This document shows positions 40,771 to 49,837 of a stretch of DNA of 64,000 nt, one piece after another (position 1 is the first letter of the stretch; each line of letters starts with the position of its first letter). Position numbers and translations under genes: made by a program. Source of the DNA: Acinetobacter sp. YWS30-1 (GTDB taxonomy: Bacteria > Pseudomonadota > Gammaproteobacteria > Pseudomonadales > Moraxellaceae); assembly GCF_033558715.1 (NCBI RefSeq), contig NZ_CP114606.1:2542001-2606000 (forward strand). Direction: 5' to 3'. Under the pieces are notes generated by a model. The model saw only the letters and a list, made by a program, of their open reading frames with translations, ran no database searches and was not told where the DNA came from.

Positions 40771-41352
40771 ATGCTTATTGCATCAAATAATAAACAACAT
40801 TTGCATATCTATGCGATTCTAATTTTTACAATTTTGATCTTCAGTGACTTTATTGCACTCAAGTATTTTAATTTTTTAGCAACGCCACTTACGAATTATT
40901 TTGCATTGATTATAAGCTGTGTCATATGTATTGGAATATTGCTGTATTTTATAAGACTCAAACAGCATGGTTTATGGTTTCCACCTTATCATTGGCGTAA
41001 TTTCAGAAAGTGCCCCAAATTTTATAGTCTTTTTATCTTTCCTTCGGTCATGATCTCAGCACTTTGGATTAATCTGACCACCTATCCACCCTATCTTTAT
41101 ACGAAGCTGACAGGCGAAACTAACAGTATTTCGATTACTACTCAGGCTGGGAAATTCAAAGGTGTTCGAAATCATATCTCTCATGCCTTTGACACAGAAT
41201 ATAGACATTTACCGGTTATGGAGTTATCTGCTTCTGAGCTTCTGCTTTATCAAAATAAACCCGTTGAACTACAGCTTAAGCTTACAACAAGTAATTTAGG
41301 CAGCATTGTGCATGAGATTGAAGAGATCAGGATCCAGTCTGAAGTCGAATAA
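40771..41352 (+). CDS. Small membrane protein of unknown function
   Basis: 193 residues with three predicted membrane helices (about 12-32, 40-62, 86-104) and a C-terminal extracytoplasmic or cytoplasmic domain of about 85 residues. No known motif. It is richer in Ile, Tyr and Leu and lower in GC than its neighbours, which hints at later acquisition. The ribosome site is weak. It is followed 83 bases downstream by prlC on the same strand. Confidence 0.55.
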   Translation: MLIASNNKQHLHIYAILIFTILIFSDFIALKYFNFLATPLTNYFALIISCVICIGILLYFIRLKQHGLWFPPYHWRNFRKCPKFYSLFIFPSVMISALWINLTTYPPYLYTKLTGETNSISITTQAGKFKGVRNHISHAFDTEYRHLPVMELSASELLLYQNKPVELQLKLTTSNLGSIVHEIEEIRIQSEVE

Positions 41353-41435
41353 ATAATACCGTCGTATGCTTGATTTCCCTGCCAATAAGCCCTACATCTA
41401 GATTTAACACAGGAAATGACTTCGGCAGAAACGAC

Positions 41436-43475
41436 ATGACATTAGAAAAAGCAACTTTACCCGTTCCACAATTCGATCAGATTACGCTGGCAGATCTTAA
41501 ACAAAAAATTGAAAACTGCATTCAGCAAGGTTTGCAATTTCTAAATGAACTGAACCAGACACCTGATACTGTCCAGGAACAACTTGCTGTTCTGAAACAG
41601 GTCGACACGCTAGAAAATAATATGAGCGAGTCCTGGGGTGTTTTGTCGCATCTCAACGCAGTCATGAATAATAGTGAAACCCGTGATGTTTATCAGGCAT
41701 TATTACCGGGTCTAAGTGATTACTATACGCAGCTAGGCCAGCACACAGCGCTATATCAAACCTATCAACATATACAGGATGCACCGGTCTTCAATGAACT
41801 ACCGGAAGCCCAGCAAAGTGCAATTAAACTGGCGCTACGTGACTTTAAATTGTCAGGCGTAGCTCTAGAGGGTGAAGCAAAAAAACGCTATGCGGAAATT
41901 TCTGCACGTTTGTCACAACTTTCCTCAGATTTCTCCAATCATGTACTGGATGCAACTCAAGCTTATTTCAGACCGCTTAAGGAAGAAGAATTAGCGGGGC
42001 TGTCTGAAAGTAATATTGAACTGTTAAAACAATATGGCCAGCAACGTGAACTGGATCAGCCGGTTGCTACTTTAGATTTCCCGTCTTATCTGGCAATTAT
42101 GACTCATGCCGAAGATCGTGGCCTGCGTGAAGAACTCTATAAAGCCTATACCACACGCGCGTCAGATCAGTCCGAACAGACTGAATTTGACAATACAGCC
42201 ATCATGGAAGAAATCCTGAAATTACGTCAGGAAATGGCAGCACTATTAGGCTTTAATAACTATGCCGAATATTCACTGGCCAGCAAAATGGCGCCAAATG
42301 TCGAAGCTGTTGATGAATTCCTGCGTGATCTGGCGGAACATGCCCGTGCGCCTGCTAAACAGGAAGTGGCTGAACTGAAAGCCATTGCTGCTGAAGATGG
42401 CATCACAGAATTAAAGCCTTGGGACAGCAGTTACTATTCTGAAAAGCTGAAAATGCAGCAGTTTAATCTGTCTCAGGAATCGCTAAAACCCTATTTCCCG
42501 GCTCCAAAAATTCTGCAAGGCCTGTTCAGTATCCTGAAACGTTTATATGACATTCAGGTGGTTGAACGTGAAGCGCCAGTTTGGCATCCAGATGCGCGTT
42601 ATTTTGAACTGGAAGACCAAGGCGAAGTGATTGGCGGTTTCTATTTCGACCTCTATGCACGTCAGGGCAAACGTGGCGGTGCCTGGATGAGTGGATTCCG
42701 TTCACGCATGCAAATCGCTGAAGGACTGCAAAAACCGATCTGCTATATGGTGGCAAACTTTACTCCACCAGTCGGTAACCGTCCTGCACTACTGACTCAT
42801 GATGAAGTGATTACTCTGTTCCATGAGTTTGGTCATGGTCTGCATCATATGCTGACAGAAGTGGACAATATTGCCGTGGCTGGTACACATGGCGTGGATT
42901 GGGATGCTGTCGAACTACCAAGCCAGTTTATGGAATTCTGGGCTTGGGATCAGGACAGTTTAAACCTGCTCAGCGAACATATCGAAACCAAAGAAGTCTT
43001 ACCTGCTGACTTGTTAAAAGCCTTACTGGATGCCCGTTTCTTCCAGTCCGGTATGCAAACTTTGCGTCAGCTGGAATTTGCTTTATTTGACTTAACCATT
43101 CACCGTGCCAATCCGGCATTGAATGCTGAACAGATTCAGGCAACCTTGAACGAGATTCGTGAAAAATACGCTGTTTTACCTACTACAGCATATAACCGGT
43201 TCCAGCACAGCTTCAGTCATATCTTCGCGGGTGGATATGCAGCGGGCTATTATTCTTATAAATGGGCAGAAGTTTTGGCCAGTGATGCCTTCGATCGCTT
43301 CGAAGAAGAAGGAATTTTTAATACTGAAACTGGAAAGCAGTTTAGACAAAAAATTCTAGCAGTTGGCGGAAAAGATACAGCACTTGACGCATTTATCAAT
43401 TTCCGCGGACGCGAGCCAAAAATAGATGCTTTGTTACGTCATCAAGGTTGGACGAACCGCTCTAAAAACGCTTAA
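41436..43475 (+). CDS. prlC: Oligopeptidase A (M3 family metallopeptidase)
   Basis: 679 residues, the length of E. coli PrlC (680). Cytosolic zinc oligopeptidase that degrades signal peptides and short peptides. The zinc motif HEFGH starts at about residue 463, with the third ligand glutamate in the VELPSQFMEFW segment downstream, and GGYAAGYYSYKWAE near the C-terminus is typical. The frame opens at 41370, but the ATG at 41436 (MTLEKATLPVPQF) gives the family start. Upstream spacing is poor for both. It precedes yheV by about 30 bases. Confidence 0.93.
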   Translation: MTLEKATLPVPQFDQITLADLKQKIENCIQQGLQFLNELNQTPDTVQEQLAVLKQVDTLENNMSESWGVLSHLNAVMNNSETRDVYQALLPGLSDYYTQLGQHTALYQTYQHIQDAPVFNELPEAQQSAIKLALRDFKLSGVALEGEAKKRYAEISARLSQLSSDFSNHVLDATQAYFRPLKEEELAGLSESNIELLKQYGQQRELDQPVATLDFPSYLAIMTHAEDRGLREELYKAYTTRASDQSEQTEFDNTAIMEEILKLRQEMAALLGFNNYAEYSLASKMAPNVEAVDEFLRDLAEHARAPAKQEVAELKAIAAEDGITELKPWDSSYYSEKLKMQQFNLSQESLKPYFPAPKILQGLFSILKRLYDIQVVEREAPVWHPDARYFELEDQGEVIGGFYFDLYARQGKRGGAWMSGFRSRMQIAEGLQKPICYMVANFTPPVGNRPALLTHDEVITLFHEFGHGLHHMLTEVDNIAVAGTHGVDWDAVELPSQFMEFWAWDQDSLNLLSEHIETKEVLPADLLKALLDARFFQSGMQTLRQLEFALFDLTIHRANPALNAEQIQATLNEIREKYAVLPTTAYNRFQHSFSHIFAGGYAAGYYSYKWAEVLASDAFDRFEEEGIFNTETGKQFRQKILAVGGKDTALDAFINFRGREPKIDALLRHQGWTNRSKNA

Positions 43476-43509
43476 ACTACGTTTTTAAGTAAATCACAGG
43501 GTGAGTATG

Positions 43510-43728
43510 ATGGCTATCAAACGTCGTTTCATTGCAGGCGCAAAATGTCCTAAATGTCAGGCGTTGGATCGGATCGTTATGCTGACCTCTGGTGAAGCTG
43601 AATGGATTGAATGTATCGAATGTGGGTATGAAGAAAACCGTCCTACCCATATCGAGGAACCTGAGTCACCAGCCGTTCCGGATGAAATTGGTGTGATTCA
43701 GTTTAAACCCCGTCAGCCAAAAGAATAA
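43510..43728 (+). CDS. yheV: YheV-family zinc-ribbon protein
   Basis: 72 residues. MAIKRRFIAGAKCPKC at the start and IECIECGYEE later supply two CxxC pairs for zinc, as in YheV. Its function is unknown; in several gammaproteobacteria it neighbours prlC or kefB. In-frame GTG 43501 and ATG 43507 precede it; AGGGTGAG lies close upstream of 43510. It is probably co-transcribed with prlC. Confidence 0.85.
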   Translation: MAIKRRFIAGAKCPKCQALDRIVMLTSGEAEWIECIECGYEENRPTHIEEPESPAVPDEIGVIQFKPRQPKE

Positions 43729-43742
43729 TTTCGGGAACCTAA

Positions 43743-44162
43743 ATGACTCTAGATCATCGACAAAATCCTAAACTTTTATGGGGAATAGTGAGTGGATTAA
43801 TTGTTGTGATTATTGCTGTTTTAATAATTACACAGTTTTTTCTCAAGCAAAATGAAACATTACCAGCACATCAGGGTGACTTGATGCACGCACCGGTGAC
43901 ACAAGCCGCACCTAAAGCAGAACCTGAACCGGAAGAAATTGTGCCTACTTCTGAAAATGTCTTGGTCGATGCCTCTATTATAAGAGAAGAAGTCACTGAA
44001 AATGCCACTTTGGCGAAAGAAGAAATTGCCAAACTGGAAGATATTCAGCAACAGCTCAATGAGCAGGAAAAAAGCCTGAAGCAACAGCATAGTGATGCGG
44101 ATGAGCTGATTAAACTCAAAGAGGAACAAATCAAGTTACTCGAAGCACAACTGGCACAATAG
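43743..44162 (+). CDS. Single-pass membrane protein with coiled-coil tail
   Basis: 139 residues. One N-terminal membrane helix (about 12-34) with a short cytosolic start, a Pro/Glu/Ala-rich middle, and a Glu/Lys/Gln-rich coiled coil (about 90-139). The design is like small cell-envelope adaptors. No family recognised. GGGAACC precedes the ATG. It follows yheV by 14 bases, so it likely shares the prlC-yheV transcript. Confidence 0.6.
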   Translation: MTLDHRQNPKLLWGIVSGLIVVIIAVLIITQFFLKQNETLPAHQGDLMHAPVTQAAPKAEPEPEEIVPTSENVLVDASIIREEVTENATLAKEEIAKLEDIQQQLNEQEKSLKQQHSDADELIKLKEEQIKLLEAQLAQ

Positions 44163-44222
44163 TCAGAATGAGTTAGGGATTTTCAGCTAGAATATCCACA
44201 GATTTTCTAGCTAAGTTCCCTC

Positions 44223-45098
44223 ATGAGTGTAGCCTCTCCCTCGCATCTGGTTAAGGCAATTGTCTTTCTGACCTGTTCCGCTTTTTTGTTTTCAGTCATG
44301 GGCGTCTGTATCCGCTTCGCCTCACACACCGTTGATAATGCCACTGTGGTATTTTTCCGGAATTTTGTCGGCCTGTTTATTTTTCTTCCTTTAATCTTCA
44401 ATAAAGGCATTAACTTTTTTAAAACTGAAAAACTCTGGATGCACACCTGGCGTTCTGTCGCAGGTCTGACTGCGATGTATGGATTTTTCTATGCCATTGC
44501 ACATTTAAAGCTCTCCAATGCCATGGTCTTTACCTATTCCTCACCAATTTTTATTCCGCTGATTGCCTGGCTGTTTCTAAAAGAAAAAGTCACTCAAAGC
44601 ATGTTACTGGCTGCTGCGATCGGTTTTATTGGCGTGTTGTGCGTGGCTAAGCCTGATTCCGGTTTATTTAACCTGATGTCCGTGATTGGCTTGAGTGCCA
44701 GCTTCCTGGCTGCTATGGCTTTTGTCACGGTTCGTGCACTGACTCAGACCGAACCACCAGAACGGATTGTGTTTTATTTCTGTCTGATCGGCACCCTGAT
44801 TTCCATGATTCCAATGTTCTGGCATTGGCGTCCTTATACCCTGACTGAACTCGGTTATTTAATTGCAGCCGGTTTATTGGCAAATACCAGCCAGTTATTT
44901 CTATCCAATGCTTATAAACTGGCACCTGCTGGTCAGATTGGACCAGTGAACTATATTGCGATTTTCTTCGCTGGCTTATGGGGCTATTTATTCTGGCAGG
45001 AAGTTCCGGATCTCTATAGCCTGCTCGGATTAGGGCTGATTTTTTGTGGGATTTTACTTTGCAGTCCTGTTTTACAAAATAAGCTTAGGCTGCGTTAA
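44223..45098 (+). CDS. EamA/DMT-family transporter
   Basis: 291 residues, about ten membrane helices in two EamA repeats. The turn FTYSSPIFIPLIAWLFLKE in the first half and PVNYIAIFFAGLWGYLFWQE in the second are characteristic. No substrate can be assigned. It lies 60 bases after the coiled-coil gene and ends at a strong bidirectional terminator. Confidence 0.85.
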   Translation: MSVASPSHLVKAIVFLTCSAFLFSVMGVCIRFASHTVDNATVVFFRNFVGLFIFLPLIFNKGINFFKTEKLWMHTWRSVAGLTAMYGFFYAIAHLKLSNAMVFTYSSPIFIPLIAWLFLKEKVTQSMLLAAAIGFIGVLCVAKPDSGLFNLMSVIGLSASFLAAMAFVTVRALTQTEPPERIVFYFCLIGTLISMIPMFWHWRPYTLTELGYLIAAGLLANTSQLFLSNAYKLAPAGQIGPVNYIAIFFAGLWGYLFWQEVPDLYSLLGLGLIFCGILLCSPVLQNKLRLR

Positions 45099-45110
45099 GG
45101 CCACAATAAA

Positions 45111-45132
45111 AAAAGCACCCGAAGGTGCTTTT
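45111..45132. terminator. Bidirectional terminator between the DMT and TRAP genes
   Basis: Perfect 9-bp arms AAAAGCACC/GGTGCTTTT, CGAA loop, A-rich left and T-rich right. Confidence 0.9.
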
Positions 45133-45146
45133 TTTATTTGCTTAAA

Positions 45147-47429
45147 TTACTGATACCAGCCGAAGAGTTTAAATACATAAGGTACATAGGCAATGGTCAG
45201 CATCGCTGGCAGTAACACGATCATCGGTAAAATCCAGCGCTCATAACGGTAATAAAAGGACTTATGTCGAACTTCTGCATCCGCCTCGGCCACCTCAGCA
45301 TCACCAATGGATTGCCTTGCTAACAGATGGTTCAGGGCAACTGGCGGTGTCACATAACCCAGCTCAAAACCAATCAAGGTAATCATCCAGAAATGCACAG
45401 GATGAATTCCATACTGATAGGCGACTGGTGCAACGGTTGCTGAAATCAGGATCACCGCACCGAATGGGTCCATGATCATGCCAACGAACACCATCAGGCC
45501 AACAATCATGGAAATCACCAGAATGGTACTGCTAATATCTGTCGGGAACGCTTCCATAATTTCCATACGTTCCAGCAGGCCGCCCACACTGACAGACAGT
45601 GCCATCAGGATCACCAGCGCACCAATGTGTCCAACCGTTTCACTGGTCGAAATGTGTAATGATTTCCAGAAGCCAACTTGACGCAGGCTTTCACCAACAG
45701 CCGAACGTTTTACACCATGGTCTACAGCCAGCTCACTGCCCTGCTGCTCAATATGGTCTGCTTCACGATATTCAGCATTAATGGCTGTACCCGCGGTCGC
45801 CATTGCAGGCGTATTTGCTGAACCTAAGGTGGTGGTTAAGGTTTCATCCCAATGTCCCACTGGCGGTAATGGTGCAGGCTCGTGACGCAACTTATCAAAT
45901 AGCACGATCATCAATAGAATGACTGGCATCATGACAGGCGCAGTAAATTCATTCAGATCTGTAGACAAGGCATATTTGTAGAACAGCCAGATCAGGATGA
46001 AAATCACGATATAAGGAATCACATTTACAAAGGCACGTGCAGACTGTGGTGCAGCCAGACCAGGTGCAGCAATACGGAACTTGCTTTCAGCAAAGAATAG
46101 CGAAATGATCAGGAACAATGTTGAACTGAGCAAGAAGACGTAGACACCGTAGTGATACAGCATATCTGTCGTCACTTCCTTGTTCAGTGAAGCCACCACA
46201 ACAATTAATAGACATGGACGTAATACCACACCGAGTGAACCCGACATGGCGGTTGCTGCCAAGGCAAACTGACGGCGACCACCGGCATTCCACACTTCCT
46301 TATAAATGATCGCACCTGCAGCAATCACGAAAATCCCAGATGCACCGGTATAAGCGGTTGGTAGTGCAGCTGCCAGCAGGATTAACCAGGTCAAGGTTTC
46401 TGGTGCCAGATTCCATGGACGCAGGATATTCAGGAACATGTCTACGACACGGGTTTGTTTCAGCAACATACCGGCCCAGATAAATAAGGCCAGATTCAGG
46501 AAGATGCTCGAAAACTCAACCAGTTGCCCCAGATAGATGCCCTGACCCATCGGGTAATCCATCAAGAAGACAAAGTTAAACCCGGTACTGATAGCCATAT
46601 AGGCATAAAGTGGCACGCTTAAGAAAGCCAGTCCGAAACTACCCCCTTCTCGGGTCGCCTGAGGTGGCTTAATGACTTGGTACAGACTGATCAGGGTCAA
46701 TGTCCCAAAGAGAATCATCCATAGCCAGTAGACATACTTCATGTCTCCCATCGGCACCCCGGAATTCAGCACCGACATATATTGGCTGTAGGAAGAATAG
46801 ACCAGGAAACTGTTCGCGATCAGCATCGCCACAGAATAGACTTTGAAATCGATACGGGTGGCTGGACTACGTAGACCAATATGATGGGTTTTCAATGTCG
46901 CGCTGATTGCAGCAAATACCACCATGATAATCAACAGTAAGGCACGGTTTTCAGTCCCGAACTTGAAAATGCCAAAGAATGAAGTTTCAAAACTGCGATA
47001 GGCGCGAATACTTGGATGCGCTTCAATATGCGTTATCGCCTTGTCATAGAACTGGTAAGACTCTTCACAAACCTGTTGTGCCTGCATCACTGCAGCACGC
47101 ACATCCGCTTCAGAACGTACACCGAAGAAATCGGCATATTCATCGGCGGCATCTGCTTTCATCTGCTCCTGAACTTTTTGATCGACATTAATATTACGAT
47201 CACATTGTGGTGCTTTCGGTTCAGCACGCAAAAACGAATATTGCATGCCTGTCGCCGGATCACCATACAGACGCTCGCCCATACGCAGTAACTGACCATG
47301 AATCATTTCCCCGGTTCCAATCACTAAGGTCAGTAAGAGCAAGATGAGCACGACAAAGGTCGAGATCCACTCTGTCCAGATATAACGTAACAGACCTAAT
47401 CCTGATCTGTTTTGATTATCGTTGTGCAT
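45147..47429 (-). CDS. TRAP transporter permease, DctQ-DctM fusion type
   Basis: 760 residues. The C-terminal 460 residues match DctM large permeases: many membrane helices, and GFELGYVTPPVALNHLL near the end. The N-terminal 300 residues contain five or so helices and a periplasmic loop of about 110 residues, consistent with a fused small permease (DctQ-like). TRAP systems import organic acids with a periplasmic binding protein and a sodium gradient. No binding-protein gene (DctP or TAXI) is present in the neighbourhood. An acidic loop of about 80 residues interrupts the DctM part (about 515-600). AGGAAAA precedes the ATG. Rhombosortase and lipoprotein genes lie upstream on the same strand. 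Confidence 0.78.
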   Translation of the reverse strand: MHNDNQNRSGLGLLRYIWTEWISTFVVLILLLLTLVIGTGEMIHGQLLRMGERLYGDPATGMQYSFLRAEPKAPQCDRNINVDQKVQEQMKADAADEYADFFGVRSEADVRAAVMQAQQVCEESYQFYDKAITHIEAHPSIRAYRSFETSFFGIFKFGTENRALLLIIMVVFAAISATLKTHHIGLRSPATRIDFKVYSVAMLIANSFLVYSSYSQYMSVLNSGVPMGDMKYVYWLWMILFGTLTLISLYQVIKPPQATREGGSFGLAFLSVPLYAYMAISTGFNFVFLMDYPMGQGIYLGQLVEFSSIFLNLALFIWAGMLLKQTRVVDMFLNILRPWNLAPETLTWLILLAAALPTAYTGASGIFVIAAGAIIYKEVWNAGGRRQFALAATAMSGSLGVVLRPCLLIVVVASLNKEVTTDMLYHYGVYVFLLSSTLFLIISLFFAESKFRIAAPGLAAPQSARAFVNVIPYIVIFILIWLFYKYALSTDLNEFTAPVMMPVILLMIVLFDKLRHEPAPLPPVGHWDETLTTTLGSANTPAMATAGTAINAEYREADHIEQQGSELAVDHGVKRSAVGESLRQVGFWKSLHISTSETVGHIGALVILMALSVSVGGLLERMEIMEAFPTDISSTILVISMIVGLMVFVGMIMDPFGAVILISATVAPVAYQYGIHPVHFWMITLIGFELGYVTPPVALNHLLARQSIGDAEVAEADAEVRHKSFYYRYERWILPMIVLLPAMLTIAYVPYVFKLFGWYQ

Positions 47430-47606
47430 GTATTTTCCTATTCTTGTTTTCGCGCCTTACATTCTTTTAAGCGCTGGTCTTCCTGTCTGCCCCGAAAATT
47501 CCTTTACAAGGGTCAGTATCATTATTTTCTGTTTTGACTCTGCATGAAAATCAGCAGAATAAAAATGACAATTTATCTTTTCTTTTTGTCTTTTCTGCCA
47601 ACAGTT

Positions 47607-48179
47607 TCAGCTATCCTGGACATAATTGCCCAAGATATAGAGCAATGCGACTACCACTCCCCAGATCACCCCTAATAAATGCGCTTCGACCAGTACCGGA
47701 CTGCCGATAAGTTGTGCAGTTTCCTGATTTCCAATGGTATTTTCCCAAATCAGTTTGGCAAAGATTAAAAATAATACCAGCACGGCAAATCCACGTTCGC
47801 GTTGATAAAGCAGATGCACACAGGCGACTGCGACATAAGCCCCATGTAATACCCCGGATAGTCCTGCATATGCTTCAATATTTGGCAGGAAAAAATAAAA
47901 ACTCAGGCTGATCAACGGCGGCAGAATCAAAAGAATCGAGACGAAATGCCACACAGATGCACGGGGGAAAATGAAAGGTAGACAGATAAAAGCAAGAATA
48001 TTCAGAAAATAATGGGCCCAGCCGACATGCACCCAGTGCGCGGTCCAGAGCCGCCAAAACTCCCCGAGCAGGCTTTCCTGCCAGTAGATGAAAGCATCGT
48101 TAAAGATTTGCAAACTCGCTGAAAGAGAGACAAAAGCCGCCAGAAAAATAATTTTTCGTCGAAGATGTTGATCTTGCAT
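47607..48179 (-). CDS. rrtA: Rhombosortase (rhomboid-family intramembrane protease)
   Basis: 190 residues, six predicted membrane helices. The catalytic serine is in GLSG (Ser108), followed by VLHG. The catalytic His167 is in EAHLLG, and a W..HWVHVGWAHYFLN segment forms the first loop. This compact layout is that of rhombosortases, which cut the GlyGly-CTERM tail of secreted proteins before surface anchoring. No GlyGly-CTERM protein is encoded in this window. GGAG lies before the ATG at 48179. It is 72 bases after the lipoprotein gene and 177 bases before the TRAP gene on the same strand. Confidence 0.85.
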   Translation of the reverse strand: MQDQHLRRKIIFLAAFVSLSASLQIFNDAFIYWQESLLGEFWRLWTAHWVHVGWAHYFLNILAFICLPFIFPRASVWHFVSILLILPPLISLSFYFFLPNIEAYAGLSGVLHGAYVAVACVHLLYQRERGFAVLVLFLIFAKLIWENTIGNQETAQLIGSPVLVEAHLLGVIWGVVVALLYILGNYVQDS

Positions 48180-48251
48180 CGGCTCCTTGAACTCCTTTCA
48201 GCATATTGAAAATGACCTCTATGAGCATCATTCACTTAATTTTTCATTAAA

Positions 48252-49292
48252 TTATAGGTCAGCGCTAAACAGATCATCCAGTTCTGAAGAATTATCTGTT
48301 TCATCCCAGAAAGTCTGCATGCCATCATCTGCACTACGAATACCGGTATTTTCAGTCCAGTAACGGTCAGAAATACCATTCACCATAATGGCAGCCATAC
48401 TGTCGATCAGCTTGAACTGAGGATTGACTGGCTTTTCATCACTACGTGCCTGATCAAAGGTTCTTAACGCATCACGAATTTTGGCATCATCCCCACTGGC
48501 CTGTGCCGCTACAGCATATAAGGCATGTGATAAACGTACACCTTTTTGCTCACCGATTTGTACTGACTGTTTCAGAGTTTGGTAAGGATCAGGTTTTCCA
48601 TCACCTGCCCCTGGCAATAAAGTCCAGATCACAGCACGGGTTGCATTTGGCGCGCCCCAGAATTTGGTATTATCCAGACAGGTCATGCCACGCTCAACCA
48701 CAGCCGCAATATCTTTAGGTACTTGTACAGCCCCACCCGAGTTAATGTCATTGGTCATGGCTTGCAAGCCACTCAGCATGCCCAGCAGATAAACTGTCTG
48801 TTCAATATCACTGTTCATGCGTGGACAGCCTTCACCCAGCGCTTTTTTATATTTTTTCTCATAACGGGTCTGGAATAGCTGATAACCCGTGTACTGACGT
48901 TGTGCAGCCAGTGCAGCCCACCGTTTCTGCTCAATCCGCGCATCCTGAGCTTCAGTCACCTGATTGACTTTAGAAGCACGCAGATACCGTAGCTCTGCAT
49001 CCAGCGCTTTCTGCTCGGCACAAATCCCCGCTGCGGAGTACATCAGTACCGCAACACGAGTCGGATCAGCCCCCATTTCCTTGGTCGACATGATGGCTGG
49101 TGTTAAAGAATTCCCGGAATTACACACCATCTCGGCATCATCCATCGCCAGGATTGGTGGAACAATATGCTTTTCAGTGAAGCCCAGCGCCACATTGGCA
49201 CCGGTTTTAATGACCTGAGAACATCCTGTTAGAACTGTTGTTGTTATTGCAATGGTCGCCATACCTTGGCATATTTTTCGGACGCTCGACAT
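48252..49292 (-). CDS. Helical lipoprotein, possibly TRAP-associated (TatT-like)
   Basis: 346 residues. Lipobox TVLTGC gives Cys at about residue 24, so it is a lipoprotein. The mature part is helical, with repeated Ala/Leu-rich pairs of helices like TPR-type proteins. TRAP-associated TPR lipoproteins (TatT) have this look and are found beside TRAP permeases, as here, so that role is possible but unproven. The upstream ATG at 49340 is rejected because AGAGGACAGG lies just before the ATG at 49292. It ends 72 bases before the rhombosortase gene. Confidence 0.6.
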   Translation of the reverse strand: MSSVRKICQGMATIAITTTVLTGCSQVIKTGANVALGFTEKHIVPPILAMDDAEMVCNSGNSLTPAIMSTKEMGADPTRVAVLMYSAAGICAEQKALDAELRYLRASKVNQVTEAQDARIEQKRWAALAAQRQYTGYQLFQTRYEKKYKKALGEGCPRMNSDIEQTVYLLGMLSGLQAMTNDINSGGAVQVPKDIAAVVERGMTCLDNTKFWGAPNATRAVIWTLLPGAGDGKPDPYQTLKQSVQIGEQKGVRLSHALYAVAAQASGDDAKIRDALRTFDQARSDEKPVNPQFKLIDSMAAIMVNGISDRYWTENTGIRSADDGMQTFWDETDNSSELDDLFSADL

Positions 49293-49459
49293 TTTCCTGT
49301 CCTCTATAATTGTGATTATGTCCATTATTCTGCTAAACATATCAGAAGCATATAACGAATAAAAGAGTATTTACTCTAATTTAGACCAGACACTTTGCCA
49401 TTAAATTGCCCAGCTGCAATTGACTGTAGTAGATCAAATCCCAAATTTTGGGCAAAAAA

Positions 49460-49493
49460 AAGTAGCATTGCGACGGTTCAGCACATGCTACTT
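49460..49493 (-). terminator. Terminator of the 34-residue peptide gene
   Basis: Perfect 9-bp arms AAGTAGCAT/ATGCTACTT, 16-base loop, followed on the minus strand by eight T. It ends a short transcript that starts near 49680. The spacer from here to the lipoprotein start (49293-49459) shows only a short GAGTA/TACTC repeat. Confidence 0.8.
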
Positions 49494-49541
49494 ATCAACT
49501 TGGCAAGCCGAGAAGAAAATAGGTTCTCGAGCTTAATTCTG

Positions 49542-49646
49542 TTATTTAGGTGAAAATCTGTCCTTCAGCACCGTTCCCAGCAGTCCTATGACTAGGGCCA
49601 TCACAATCGCAACGATCAAAAACATCCACATTGGAAATTCCATCAT
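49542..49646 (-). CDS. 34-residue single-pass membrane peptide
   Basis: Small frame ATG ATG GAA ... TAA, coding MMEFPMWMFLIVAIV and on to a positively charged end, KDRFSPK. Residues 6-27 form one membrane helix with a GLLG motif. A strong ribosome site, CAGGAG, lies 5-8 bases before the first ATG. A promoter-like pair and an operator lie upstream and a terminator lies 50 bases downstream, so it looks like a real single-gene transcript. Size and composition fit subunits or regulators of membrane complexes. I do not recognise the family. Confidence 0.65.
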   Translation of the reverse strand: MMEFPMWMFLIVAIVMALVIGLLGTVLKDRFSPK

Positions 49647-49685
49647 GATCTCCTGTGTTCGCTGTTGGTGACTTAAATGTACCTG

Positions 49686-49716
49686 CTTATAAAAAAAGCA
49701 GCTGAAAAATTGTCAG
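49686..49716 (-). promoter_or_regulatory. Putative promoter of the membrane peptide gene
   Basis: Minus-strand CTGACA (49711-49716) and TATAAG (49686-49691), with a spacer of 19 bases; a TTTATA reading gives 17. The -35 box lies inside the first TTGTCnGACAA palindrome. Confidence 0.4.
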
Positions 49717-49722
49717 ACAATT
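49708..49722. promoter_or_regulatory. Palindromic operator candidate 1
   Basis: AATTGTCAGACAATT, a perfect 15-base palindrome around a central A, overlapping the peptide promoter. It matches TTGTCnGACAA and the TnGTnnnACnA pattern known for FadR/FCD-type GntR regulators. Confidence 0.6.
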
Positions 49723-49750
49723 CATTGTTTTTACAGGGAAATATGATTTT

Positions 49751-49761
49751 TTGTCTGACAA
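49751..49761. promoter_or_regulatory. Palindromic operator candidate 2
   Basis: TTGTCTGACAA, 41 bases (centre to centre) upstream of operator 1 on the minus strand. Confidence 0.6.
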
Positions 49762-49826
49762 TTCAAGCAGGGTTAGCGGATAAATCTTTATTTTTAATCA
49801 ATTTATTTAAAATTTCGGAATGTCAT

Positions 49827-49837
49827 TTGTCGGACAA
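49827..49837. promoter_or_regulatory. Palindromic operator candidate 3
   Basis: TTGTCGGACAA, 76 bases from operator 2 (centre to centre) and directly abutting the stop codon of ygfX. Confidence 0.55.
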
